From CAIKMD01 sp035552195 (GTDB lineage: Bacteria > Pseudomonadota > Alphaproteobacteria > ATCC43930 > CGMCC-115725): a stretch of 64,000 bases of DNA. Location of the stretch: the NCBI GenBank assembly GCA_035552195.1, contig DASZLU010000084.1, forward strand, positions 109,733 through 173,732. The letters are read 5' to 3'. The notes beneath the pieces were generated by a model that was not told where the DNA came from, searched no databases, and worked only from the letters and a program-made list of their open reading frames with translations. Positions 16,929 through 24,865 of the stretch are shown here, one piece after another (position 1 is the first letter of the stretch; every line of letters starts with the position of its first letter). Both the position numbers and the translations under genes were made by a program.

Positions 16929-18704
16929 TTACTCCGCCGCCGCCGGCGCTGCCTTCTTCAGTTCTGCACGGCGCTTGTCCGTCGCCGCCTGATCGACCGC
17001 GAAGCTCTTCGGGTCAACGACGACGCCGTAGAACTCCGCCGCAGAGGCGATGCTGACATAGCCTTGCCGCACGTCCTCGGCGACCTTGTCGGCCGGACGG
17101 TCCCAGGCGGGGCCGTAACCGCCGCCGCCGCCCGAGCGCAGCACGTAAGCATCGCCGACCTTGAGATTCGCCATTACCATCTTGGCGTTGGGGAAATCCT
17201 CTTTCCAGGCGCCGTCGATACGCAGGCCGATCGAATTGCCCGTAGCTTCGCCGCCGCCATCGAGACCCCAGGGCTTGCAATGCGCACGCTCGATCTGGCT
17301 CGAGAACACGCATGGCGCGCGCGCCCGCACCACGCGCTCGACACCCAGCCCGCCGCGGAAGCGTCCCGCGCCGCCGCTATCCGGAATGAGGCTTAGCGAT
17401 TCGACAACGCACGGCGTCTTCACCTCGGTCATCTCGCTGGCGCTGTTATGCGTGTCGCCGTCATTGATGCAGACCGTCGCGGAGACGCCGTCCTCGGTCA
17501 TCTTGGCGCCCCAGCCGCCGCCGAGCGGACCGAAATTGCCGAAATAGAACTCCTTGGTCTTCGGATTGACGCCGTGGAATCCGGCGGCGATCAGATCCGC
17601 GTGGTGGCCGGCGATGACGCGATCGGGGATCGCCTTCTCCATCGCCTTGAACACCGTGTCGACGATGGTCATCGGGAAGGTCATCCACCAGCGCATCGGC
17701 GCCGGACGTTGCGCGCTGATCACACGGCCCGGCGGGACGATCACGTTGAGGCTGCGGAACGAGCCGTCGTTAATCGGATAATCCGTCGGCGAGGTGAGGC
17801 ACTTATACGCAACCTGCGCACAGGCATAACCTGTGGTGATGCCTGAGTTGTAGAAGCCCTGCACCTGGTTCGAGACCTCGGTCAGATCGACCGTGATCTC
17901 GTCGCCCTTCACCGTCACTTTGACGCGGATCGGGATCTTCTTGCCGATCGAGATGCCGTCGTCGTCCATATAGGATTCGGCTTCGTAGATGCCGTCCGGA
18001 ATCGACGTCGTGCGCGCACGCGCGGCGTGCTCCGAATGATCCATGATCGCGGCGATGGCATCGAGTACCGGCTCACGGCCGTAGCGATCGAGCAACTGGC
18101 CGAAGCGACGCTCACCGGTCTTCACCGCCGTCACCTGGGCGCGCAGATCGCCCATGGCGCGCGTCGGGACGCGCACGTTCATGCGGATGAAGTCCATCAG
18201 ATCGTTATTGGCGACGCCTTCCTTGTAGAGCTTGAGATACGGGATCTGCAGCCCTTCGGAGTAAATGTCGGTGGTGACGCCGCCGAGCACGCCGCCGATG
18301 TCGATCCAATGCGCCATGCAGCAGGCAAAAGCCGAGAGCTTGCCGCCGTGGAAGATCGGCATGGTCAGCGTCACGTGGTTCAGGTGCGAGCCGGTCGTGT
18401 AGCTATCATTGGTGATGAGGATGTCGCCCGGCTTGATGTTGTCGTAACCGAAATGCTTGATCTTCGCTTTCACCGTCTCCGACATGCCGCGGATGAACAT
18501 CGGCAAGCCGATGCCGATCGACACGGTCTCGCCTTCCGCGGTGAAGAGCCCGGTCGTGAAGTCGAGCGCTTCGTAGATGATGGTGTTGTAGGCCGTTCGC
18601 ATCAGGTTCGTCTTCATCTCTTCCGTCACGGCGATCACGCCGTTGCGGATGATTTCGGTGACGACCGGATCGGCCTTGCGTTGCGTGGTCTTGGTATCGG
18701 CCAT
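16929..18704 (-). CDS. Hydantoinase B/oxoprolinase family protein
   Basis: A 591-residue HyuB-type subunit. With HyuA it forms ATP-dependent hydantoinases, 5-oxoprolinases or acetone/acetophenone carboxylases. Typical elements are the N-terminal TEIIRNGVIAVTEEMKTNL, the metal-site-like ILITNDSYTTGSHLNHVTL, and the C-terminal RFRGGLGVERVV and GGGGYGPAWDRP. The gene starts 2 nt after the A-subunit stop, so the two are coupled. The last residues are Ala/Lys-rich. The substrate cannot be decided between a cyclic amide and a ketone. Confidence 0.92.
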   Translation of the reverse strand: MADTKTTQRKADPVVTEIIRNGVIAVTEEMKTNLMRTAYNTIIYEALDFTTGLFTAEGETVSIGIGLPMFIRGMSETVKAKIKHFGYDNIKPGDILITNDSYTTGSHLNHVTLTMPIFHGGKLSAFACCMAHWIDIGGVLGGVTTDIYSEGLQIPYLKLYKEGVANNDLMDFIRMNVRVPTRAMGDLRAQVTAVKTGERRFGQLLDRYGREPVLDAIAAIMDHSEHAARARTTSIPDGIYEAESYMDDDGISIGKKIPIRVKVTVKGDEITVDLTEVSNQVQGFYNSGITTGYACAQVAYKCLTSPTDYPINDGSFRSLNVIVPPGRVISAQRPAPMRWWMTFPMTIVDTVFKAMEKAIPDRVIAGHHADLIAAGFHGVNPKTKEFYFGNFGPLGGGWGAKMTEDGVSATVCINDGDTHNSASEMTEVKTPCVVESLSLIPDSGGAGRFRGGLGVERVVRARAPCVFSSQIERAHCKPWGLDGGGEATGNSIGLRIDGAWKEDFPNAKMVMANLKVGDAYVLRSGGGGGYGPAWDRPADKVAEDVRQGYVSIASAAEFYGVVVDPKSFAVDQAATDKRRAELKKAAPAAAE

Positions 18705-18706
18705 GA

Positions 18707-20773
18707 TTACTTTCTCCCCGCGACGGCGATCTCGAGGTGCCCGTAGGCGTTGACGGTGAGCTGGTCGCCAGGCGCCAGCACGGTGGTGGACGCGTGTTCC
18801 TCGATCAGCGCCGGGCCCGGGATCTTGTTCCCAGCGACCAGCGCGTCGCGCTTGTAGGTCGGCGTATCGACAAAGCCGTGGCCTTCGTAATAGACCGGGC
18901 GCTTGCCGTTGAAGGCGGCCGTCTCGACCTCGGCGCCGCCCGCCTTGATCTTTTCCTGCGGCGGCTTGCGCATCACGCCGGTGACCGCCGTACGCAACGA
19001 GACGATCTCCGCCCGCTCGGCCGGGGCATTGGTGCCGTAGCGCTGCTCGTGCTGCGCGTCGAAATGCTCTTTGATCGCCTTGCGGTCCTTGTTGGTGAAG
19101 ACCTCCATCGGCAGATCGACGGTGACGGCGTGCTCCTGGCCGACATAGCGCATATCGACCGCGCGCTTGATCGCGATCTGCTCGGGCTTCACCGAGGTCT
19201 GGGCGATATTGGCTCGGCCCTCGTCCTCGAGCTCTTTATAGACGGCCTCGATCTCGTCGAAGGAGGCGTCGTCGAGCCGCGTGAACCAGGTGCGCACGAA
19301 ATCGTAGCGCAGATCCGAGAACAGCATGCCATAGGCCGAGAACACGCCCGGCGCCGTCGGAATGATGACGCGGCGCATGCCGAGCTCGCGCGCGATTTCC
19401 ACCGCATGCAACGGTCCGGCACCGCCATAAGCGACCAGCGCATAATCGCCGACATCGAGACCACGCTCGGTGGTGACGCCTTTGACCGCGTAGGACATCG
19501 CCGTGACGGCGATGCGGAGGATGCCGTCGGCAGCTTGGGTTGCATCCATGCCCAGCGGCTCGCCGACATGCGAGGTCAGCGCTTTCTTCGCGCTCGCGAC
19601 GTCGAGCTTCATCTCGCCGCCGAGGAAACGGTCGGCGCCGAGGCGGCCCAGCGCGAGGTTCGCATCGGTCACCGTCGGCTCGGCACCGCCGAGACCGTAG
19701 CAGGCCGGACCCGGCGAAGCGCCGGCGCTTTGCGGGCCGACGCGCAGCATGCCGTCTTCGACCTTGGCGATCGACCCGCCGCCGGTGCCGACTTCGAAAA
19801 TATCCATCATCGCGATCTGCACCGGCAGCGCCTTCTCGTAGCCGCCGAGCAGCGCCGAGCCGGTGGTCAGCGGCTCGCCGTCATGAATGACGCCGGCCTT
19901 CGCCGTGGTGCCGCCCATGTCGAATGCGATCGCATTCTTGAGACCCAAGGTCTGGCACAGCATGCGTGTGCCGATGACGCCGGCCGCCGGGCCGGATTCC
20001 AGCATGCGAATGCAGTATTGCCGCGCCTGCGACGAGTCATAGAGACCGCCGGTCGATTGCACGATCAGGAACGAGCCTTTGAAGCCTTCCTTGCGGATAT
20101 GATTGTCGATGCCGCCGACGTAACGATCGACGATCGGGCCGATATAGGCGTTGGCGACGACGGTCGAGCAGCGCTCGAACTCGCGATACTCCTGACTCAG
20201 TTCGTGACTCGCCGAAACGAAAATATTCGGATGGCGCTTCTGCAGGATCGCCTTGGCGCGCTGCTCGTGCTCGGGCTGGCGATAGCAGTGAAGGAAAAGG
20301 ATCGCGATCGCTTCCATGCCGAGGCTGGCAAGATGATCGCCGAGCGCCTCGATCTCCTTATCGTCGAGCGGCTTCTCGACCTCGCCATCGGCCAGGATGC
20401 GCTCGTTCACCTCGAAGCGCAGGGCACGCTCGACCAGCGGCTCGTGCTTCTGGAAGAAGAGGTTGTACGAATCCGGCCGGTTGATGCGGCCGATCTCGTA
20501 GATGTCGCGGAAGCCCTTGGTGATGATCAGCGCCGTCTTGGCGCCGCGCCGCTCGAGGATGGTGTTGATGCCAACGGTCGAGCCGTGCAGGAACAGCCCG
20601 ACGCTCTTGTAGTCGGCCCCCGCTTTGGCGACGCCGTTGTTGATGCCTTCGACGAGATGCTTCGGCGTCGACAGCGCCTTGCCGAAGCTCAGCTTGCCGG
20701 TGGTCTCGTCGAAGACCGCGGTATCGGTGAACGTGCCGCCGATGTCGGAGGCCAGTCGCAATTGGTCGCTCAT
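18707..20773 (-). CDS. Hydantoinase/oxoprolinase family protein, subunit A
   Basis: A 688-residue HyuA-type ATPase subunit with the ASKHA nucleotide-binding fold. The phosphate-1 loop is SDIGGTFTDTAVFD, followed by HGSTVGINTILERRGAKTA. The second nucleotide loop is AIAFDMGGTTAKAGV, and GTGGGSIAKVEDG is also conserved. It activates the substrate by phosphorylation for the B subunit. It lies 48 nt after the GntR gene on the same strand, and B follows 2 nt later. A GntR-HyuA-HyuB unit is the natural reading, with the regulator responding to the substrate or product. Confidence 0.93.
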   Translation of the reverse strand: MSDQLRLASDIGGTFTDTAVFDETTGKLSFGKALSTPKHLVEGINNGVAKAGADYKSVGLFLHGSTVGINTILERRGAKTALIITKGFRDIYEIGRINRPDSYNLFFQKHEPLVERALRFEVNERILADGEVEKPLDDKEIEALGDHLASLGMEAIAILFLHCYRQPEHEQRAKAILQKRHPNIFVSASHELSQEYREFERCSTVVANAYIGPIVDRYVGGIDNHIRKEGFKGSFLIVQSTGGLYDSSQARQYCIRMLESGPAAGVIGTRMLCQTLGLKNAIAFDMGGTTAKAGVIHDGEPLTTGSALLGGYEKALPVQIAMMDIFEVGTGGGSIAKVEDGMLRVGPQSAGASPGPACYGLGGAEPTVTDANLALGRLGADRFLGGEMKLDVASAKKALTSHVGEPLGMDATQAADGILRIAVTAMSYAVKGVTTERGLDVGDYALVAYGGAGPLHAVEIARELGMRRVIIPTAPGVFSAYGMLFSDLRYDFVRTWFTRLDDASFDEIEAVYKELEDEGRANIAQTSVKPEQIAIKRAVDMRYVGQEHAVTVDLPMEVFTNKDRKAIKEHFDAQHEQRYGTNAPAERAEIVSLRTAVTGVMRKPPQEKIKAGGAEVETAAFNGKRPVYYEGHGFVDTPTYKRDALVAGNKIPGPALIEEHASTTVLAPGDQLTVNAYGHLEIAVAGRK

Positions 20774-20821
20774 GAATGATCCCTAGTTAGGAAATCCGAA
20801 AAAGAGGTGTGATGAAGGTGG

Positions 20822-21628
20822 TCATGCGGTCGCGCTCCGCAGCTTGACGATCTGGCCCCGCGCGTGCGGCTTATCGCTGCGACGCTGCGGCGTCGGCAAC
20901 GTCACTTGATGCGCGAGATCGACCGAGAAATGCGCGACGACCTGCGCGCGCACATATTCGTTGAGCGCGCGCGCGATCCTTTCCGACTCCCGCGCATCGC
21001 CCGAGGCGATCGCGTCAACCAGGCTCCGCGAGATGCGCACCGTGCCGGAGAAGCGCTCGGCCAAGGCGGCGGCACGATTGCGCGAGGCATTCGACAACCC
21101 GTGCTGAGCGATGCGCAGCTTGTCGGCGAGCATCTGGCGGTAGCCGCGCGCGATGCAGCCGTTGTGGCTGGCGCTCGCGATCGAGGAATGCAGATCGTAG
21201 TTGAAGCGGATGATGCCTTCGTAATCCGCGTTCTCGACCGCCGAGCAGAATTTCGCGAGTTGCGCTTTGATGGATTTGATATCGGCCGGCGTCGCGCGCA
21301 CTGCCGCGAAATGGCAGGTGATCGGTTGGAAGATCTCCATCGCCTCGTAATGATCGACGACGTCGATGAATTGGAGGGTTGCGACCCGCGCGCCCCGATT
21401 GGGCTCGAGCTCGACGAGACCTTCGGAGGACAGCCTGATCAGCGCCTCGCGCACCGGCGTGCGCGATACCTTGTATTGCCTGCAGAGCGTGGTCTCTTCG
21501 AGGATCGAGCCCGGTTCGATCTCGAGCGAGATGATCGCGTAGCGCAACGCGTCGTAGACAAGCTGAGAGCCGGTACGCTTGGCAGCGCGCGGCTTCGCTT
21601 TCGTCGATTGAGCGGCGATTCTGGGCAT
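20822..21628 (-). CDS. GntR-family transcriptional regulator (FCD type)
   Basis: A 268-residue regulator. Residues about 20-85 are the winged helix-turn-helix (EETTLCRQYKVSRTPVREAL, then LEPNRGARVA). Residues about 95-235 are an all-helical FCD ligand domain with the metal-type residues FNYDLHSSI and a later His region. FCD regulators usually bind organic acids and repress a linked catabolic operon. It is the first gene of a unit with the hydantoinase-like genes. A 21-bp palindrome lies just upstream of its start, pointing to autoregulation. Confidence 0.9.
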   Translation of the reverse strand: MPRIAAQSTKAKPRAAKRTGSQLVYDALRYAIISLEIEPGSILEETTLCRQYKVSRTPVREALIRLSSEGLVELEPNRGARVATLQFIDVVDHYEAMEIFQPITCHFAAVRATPADIKSIKAQLAKFCSAVENADYEGIIRFNYDLHSSIASASHNGCIARGYRQMLADKLRIAQHGLSNASRNRAAALAERFSGTVRISRSLVDAIASGDARESERIARALNEYVRAQVVAHFSVDLAHQVTLPTPQRRSDKPHARGQIVKLRSATA

Positions 21629-21653
21629 GCCCGTTACGCGATTGTCTCCCCGG

Positions 21654-21674
21654 CTGTATTTTTAAAATATACAG
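21654..21674 (-). promoter_or_regulatory. Candidate GntR operator
   Basis: An inverted repeat with 10-bp arms, CTGTATTTTT and AAATATACAG, about a single central A (9 of 10 positions match). It lies 25 nt upstream of the GntR start codon. The TGTAT/ATACA arms resemble FCD-GntR sites. Being AT-rich in GC-rich DNA, it probably overlaps the promoter. Confidence 0.6.
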
Positions 21675-21725
21675 AACGACGACGCAACCGGAGTCTCGAA
21701 GCCTGCTAAATCCTTGAGCTGACGG

Positions 21726-22673
21726 CTATTCCACCGCGTAGGTGGCAAAGCGCGCAGGCATCGATTCGCCCCATTGCGCGAAGGTGCCCTTGCCGGCTTC
21801 GGCGAGGCCGGGCGGGGTTGCGGCGTTGAGCACATCGCTGTCGGTCCAATGCTCATGCACCCGACCCCAGGGATCGCACCAATAATCGTAGACCTGCGCG
21901 CCCAGCCGGTGCCGGCCGATACCCCACATATGCTGATACTTGTTCTGCTTCATGAGATATTCGTGGCCCATCATCACGTCGTCGAAATCGCGCACCTCGT
22001 ACGAGAAATGATTGAGGCCGGCTTTCGCGCCCCGCATCGTGAAGAAGACGTGGTGGTCGACATAGACGTCGCCGGCATCGACGCGATTGAAGGACGAGAC
22101 GATATTGTTCGGATCGTCCTTCCACACATCGTCGGAACAGAGGAAGCCCAGCGTCTCGCGATACCAGCCGAGTGTCTTTTGGAGATCGGTCGTCGCGATG
22201 ACCCCATGTCCCATGCGCTTCACCTGCGCCGGGCCCGCCGGAAGCCGCGTCAACTCGCCGGCACGGCGGTATTTCTCGCTGCCGAAATTGACGACGTTGC
22301 GCGCGACCGGCAGCTTCTCGCTATCCGCGATGCCATGCACCACTTCGATCGCAAAGCCGTGTGGATCGGTGAGCCGCACGCGCTTGCCGCCGCCCGGCCC
22401 GTCGAGCGCTTCGATCTTCGACGCGCCCTCGACCTTGGTGAGGCGGTCGAGGTCTTCCTCGCGCGCCGCATAGAACGCCATGCCGAGGAATTTCGGCTCG
22501 CCGAGCTGCGTCACATGCAGATAGGCCGCTGGATCGGTGCCGCGCATATATAGCCGATCCTTGGTCCGCGCCGCCCGCACCATGCCGAAATCGAGCAAGA
22601 ACTGCTCTGCCTGATCGAGATCGGGCGATTGCAGCCGTCCGAAAGCGATATCGCGAACTTTGACCACGGGCAT
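21726..22673 (-). CDS. VOC-family extradiol dioxygenase-like protein
   Basis: A 315-residue two-module vicinal-oxygen-chelate protein of the catechol 2,3-dioxygenase type. The metal triad is visible: His in KRMGHGVIATTDL, His in AGLNHFSYEV and Glu in RVHEHWTD. It probably cleaves an aromatic diol with Fe(II) or Mn(II). The N-terminal module (residues 1-125) has lost the metal ligands, as is usual. It is upstream of the GntR operon on the same strand, with 97 nt and an operator candidate between them, so it may be transcribed separately. Confidence 0.83.
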   Translation of the reverse strand: MPVVKVRDIAFGRLQSPDLDQAEQFLLDFGMVRAARTKDRLYMRGTDPAAYLHVTQLGEPKFLGMAFYAAREEDLDRLTKVEGASKIEALDGPGGGKRVRLTDPHGFAIEVVHGIADSEKLPVARNVVNFGSEKYRRAGELTRLPAGPAQVKRMGHGVIATTDLQKTLGWYRETLGFLCSDDVWKDDPNNIVSSFNRVDAGDVYVDHHVFFTMRGAKAGLNHFSYEVRDFDDVMMGHEYLMKQNKYQHMWGIGRHRLGAQVYDYWCDPWGRVHEHWTDSDVLNAATPPGLAEAGKGTFAQWGESMPARFATYAVE

Positions 22674-22697
22674 GGGTGCGGTGCCTTTCTATATCAG

Positions 22698-22811
22698 TGT
22701 GTGCGTCACACCCCCCACCCTATCCTCCCCCTCAAGGGGGAGGGGCTTTGTACTTAGATATCTCTTCCCTCTCCCCCCTTGAGGGGGAGTTGGGGTGGGG
22801 CGTGTGTCACA
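22698..22811. repeat. Inverted-repeat pair with CCCCCTCAAGGGGG stems
   Basis: The left unit 22698-22745 and right unit 22767-22811 are inverted copies. Each has a GC-rich stem (CTCCCCCTTGAGGGGGAG or close) and a tail, CACCCTATCC on the left and TTGGGGTGGGG on the right. The tails point outwards and end in a GTGTGNGTCAC block. The tail resembles that of the repeats flanking the DUF559 gene at 55.4 kb. Confidence 0.85.
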
Positions 22812-22817
22812 TGAGAA

Positions 22818-23597
22818 CTAAACCAACGCCGCGTACGACCCGCCGTCGAGCTGCAGATTCTGGCCCGAGATGAATCCCGCCTGTGCGCTGCAGAGATAAG
22901 CGCATGCGTCGCCGAATTCCTCCGGTGTGCCCATGCGCTTGGCGGCCAAGGTCGCGGCGATGCGCTTATAGGCCTCGTCCATGGTGATGCCGTCGGCCTT
23001 CACCATGCGGTTGGCCATGAATTCCTGGCGCCCGGTCTTGATGCGCTCGGGCAGCAAATTGTTGATGGTGACGTTGTCGGCCATCACGTCGAAGCTTTGC
23101 GACTTCGAGAACGCGGTGAGCGCGGCGCGCGCGGCCGTCGACAGGCCCATATGCGGCCGCGGCGATTTCACCATCGCCGAAGTGATGTTGATGATGCGGC
23201 CGAATTTGCGTGCCTGCATGCCGGGCAGCACGGCGCGAATCATCAGCACCGCCGGCAGCATGTTGGCGCCGAGCGCGGCCAGCCATTGCTTCTCGTCCCA
23301 ATCGGCGATCTTGCCCGGCGGCGGGCCTTCATTGTTGTTGACCAGCATGTCCGGCTCGGGACACGCGGCGATCAGCGCCTGGCGGCCGGCATCGGTATTG
23401 ATGTCGGCTTTCACTGTGTGGACGGTGCCGCCGGTCTTGGCGCGGATTTCCGCCGCCGCCTCGTCGAGCGGACCCTGGTTGCGGCCGTTGATCCACACGG
23501 TGACGCCCTCGCGCGACAGCGCCAGCGCACACGCCTTGCCCAGCCCCTTCGACGACGCGCACAGCAGCGCCTTGCGGCCCTTAATTCCGAGATCCAT
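22818..23597 (-). CDS. SDR-family protein lacking the YxxxK motif
   Basis: A 259-residue short-chain dehydrogenase fold protein. The nucleotide loop is CASSKGLGKACALAL and the fold marker is VNNNEGPPP, where most SDRs have NNAG. After the Ser of NITSAMVKSP the expected Tyr-x-x-x-Lys is replaced (MGLSTAARAAL), so the catalytic Tyr and Lys are missing. The C-terminal GFISGQNLQLDGG is normal. It belongs to an atypical subfamily whose chemistry may differ from plain alcohol oxidation. It lies upstream of the VOC gene on the same strand, separated by the repeat pair. Confidence 0.85.
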   Translation of the reverse strand: MDLGIKGRKALLCASSKGLGKACALALSREGVTVWINGRNQGPLDEAAAEIRAKTGGTVHTVKADINTDAGRQALIAACPEPDMLVNNNEGPPPGKIADWDEKQWLAALGANMLPAVLMIRAVLPGMQARKFGRIINITSAMVKSPRPHMGLSTAARAALTAFSKSQSFDVMADNVTINNLLPERIKTGRQEFMANRMVKADGITMDEAYKRIAATLAAKRMGTPEEFGDACAYLCSAQAGFISGQNLQLDGGSYAALV

Positions 23598-23701
23598 TTC
23601 TCACGTCCTCACCTGAAACTGGCCGCATCGTAGCCAGCCGACACGGCTTTCGTCGAGCGGGCGAAGCGGGTAAGACTCTCGCCTCAAACGGGAGGAAGAA
23701 A

Positions 23702-24700
23702 ATGCAGCGCTTTGCCTATATCGGCACCGGCTGGTGGGGAATGGAACTCGCCAAGAATTCGATGGCCCTCAAAGACTTTATCCAGATCGCCGGCTGCTGC
23801 ACCCTCGTCGACAAGGAAGCCGAGACGTTCCGCGCGCAATTCGGCGGCAAGCGTTTCCCGCGCTACGAGGACGCGCTCGCCGATCCTGAGGTCGACGCGG
23901 TCCTGCTCGCGACGCCGCATTCGCTGCATTGGACGCAGATCATCGATGCCGCCAAGGCAAAGAAGAACGTCTTCGTCGAAAAGCCTCTCGCTCTCACCTT
24001 CGAGACCGGCACCAAAGCCGTCAAAGCCATCGAGGAGGCGCATCTGACCTTGGGCATCGGCCACAACCGCCGCTATTCGCAAGTCGCGCGCAAGATGAAA
24101 GAGATGGTCGAGAGCGGCGCGGTCGGCAAAGTGCTGCATGTCGAAGCGAATTACTCGAGCGCCGGCGGCATGCATTACCAACCCGGCATGTGGCGCGCGC
24201 AGCGCGAGGAATGCCCGGGCGGCGGCCTCGCGCCGATGTCGCTGCATGTGATCGACACGATGACCTGGATTCTCGGCGGCATCAAACGCCTCTCCGGCGT
24301 CGCCAAGCGCCAGGCGATCACCAAGGTCGAGCTCGACGACACGGCCGCCGCGCTCTTCGAGCTCGACAGCGGCGCCACCGGCTCGCTCGGCTGCATCTTC
24401 GCCTCGGCGATGAACGCGACGCTGAGGTTTTACGGCACCAAAGCAAACATCGAAGCGCGCGACAATTTCAAAGAGCTGATCGTCACGCCCGTCTCCCCGC
24501 AAGAGCCGATCGTGCGCACCCGCTATGAGATCGACGACACAGTGCAGCAGGAGCTCAAGGCTTTCGCCGAAGCCTGTGGCAACCACACCAAATTCCCGGT
24601 GCGCCCGAACGAAGCCCTGCACAACGTCGCCGTGATGCAGGCAATCATGGAATCATCCGACAAAGCCAGCGCCTGGGTGACCCTGCCGCCGCGGGGGTAA
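23702..24700 (+). CDS. Gfo/Idh/MocA-family oxidoreductase
   Basis: A 332-residue NAD(P)-dependent oxidoreductase of the glucose-fructose oxidoreductase/inositol dehydrogenase family. The N-terminal Rossmann motif is YIGTGWWGMELA, the EKP motif is FVEKPLAL, and the C-terminal barrel carries the substrate residues in PMSLHVIDTMTWILGG. A good ribosome site (GGGAGGAAG) precedes the ATG. It may act on a cyclic polyol, sugar or other hydroxy compound. It diverges from the SDR at 23597 and has no operon partner. Confidence 0.88.
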   Translation: MQRFAYIGTGWWGMELAKNSMALKDFIQIAGCCTLVDKEAETFRAQFGGKRFPRYEDALADPEVDAVLLATPHSLHWTQIIDAAKAKKNVFVEKPLALTFETGTKAVKAIEEAHLTLGIGHNRRYSQVARKMKEMVESGAVGKVLHVEANYSSAGGMHYQPGMWRAQREECPGGGLAPMSLHVIDTMTWILGGIKRLSGVAKRQAITKVELDDTAAALFELDSGATGSLGCIFASAMNATLRFYGTKANIEARDNFKELIVTPVSPQEPIVRTRYEIDDTVQQELKAFAEACGNHTKFPVRPNEALHNVAVMQAIMESSDKASAWVTLPPRG

Positions 24701-24710
24701 AAGAAAATTC

Positions 24711-24861
24711 GAACCCCCAAGGCACAAAGACACCAAGAACAAGGAGGCGCACAAGGGGCTGTGAAACAGTGAGACAATTTAAGCGTGCTACGCGAAAAAT
24801 TTCCTCACCGTCTCATTTTCTCATTGTGAATCTTCTTGGCGTCTTTGCGCCTTGGCGGTTC
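24711..24861. repeat. Nested inverted repeat, CTTGGCGTCTTTGCG type
   Basis: The outer arms are 24711-24739 (ending ACACCAAGAA) and 24833-24861 (starting TTCTTGGCGT). Inside is a second imperfect pair built on GTGAGACAAT and TCTCATTGTGAA. The outer arm resembles a dispersed intergenic repeat found in many bacteria. It separates two convergent genes. Confidence 0.65.
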
Positions 24862-24865
24862 CAAT

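Noticed and set aside
18737..20779. A 680-codon open frame on the plus strand opposite the hydantoinase A gene
   Set aside because: It is antisense to a clear ASKHA-fold protein, has an Arg/Asp/His-rich composition typical of a shadow frame in GC-rich DNA, and contains no recognisable motif.
22698..22811. A CRISPR array, considered for this and the other repeat clusters
   Set aside because: The repeats are inverted pairs of two units, not direct repeats with regular spacers, and no cas gene is present.
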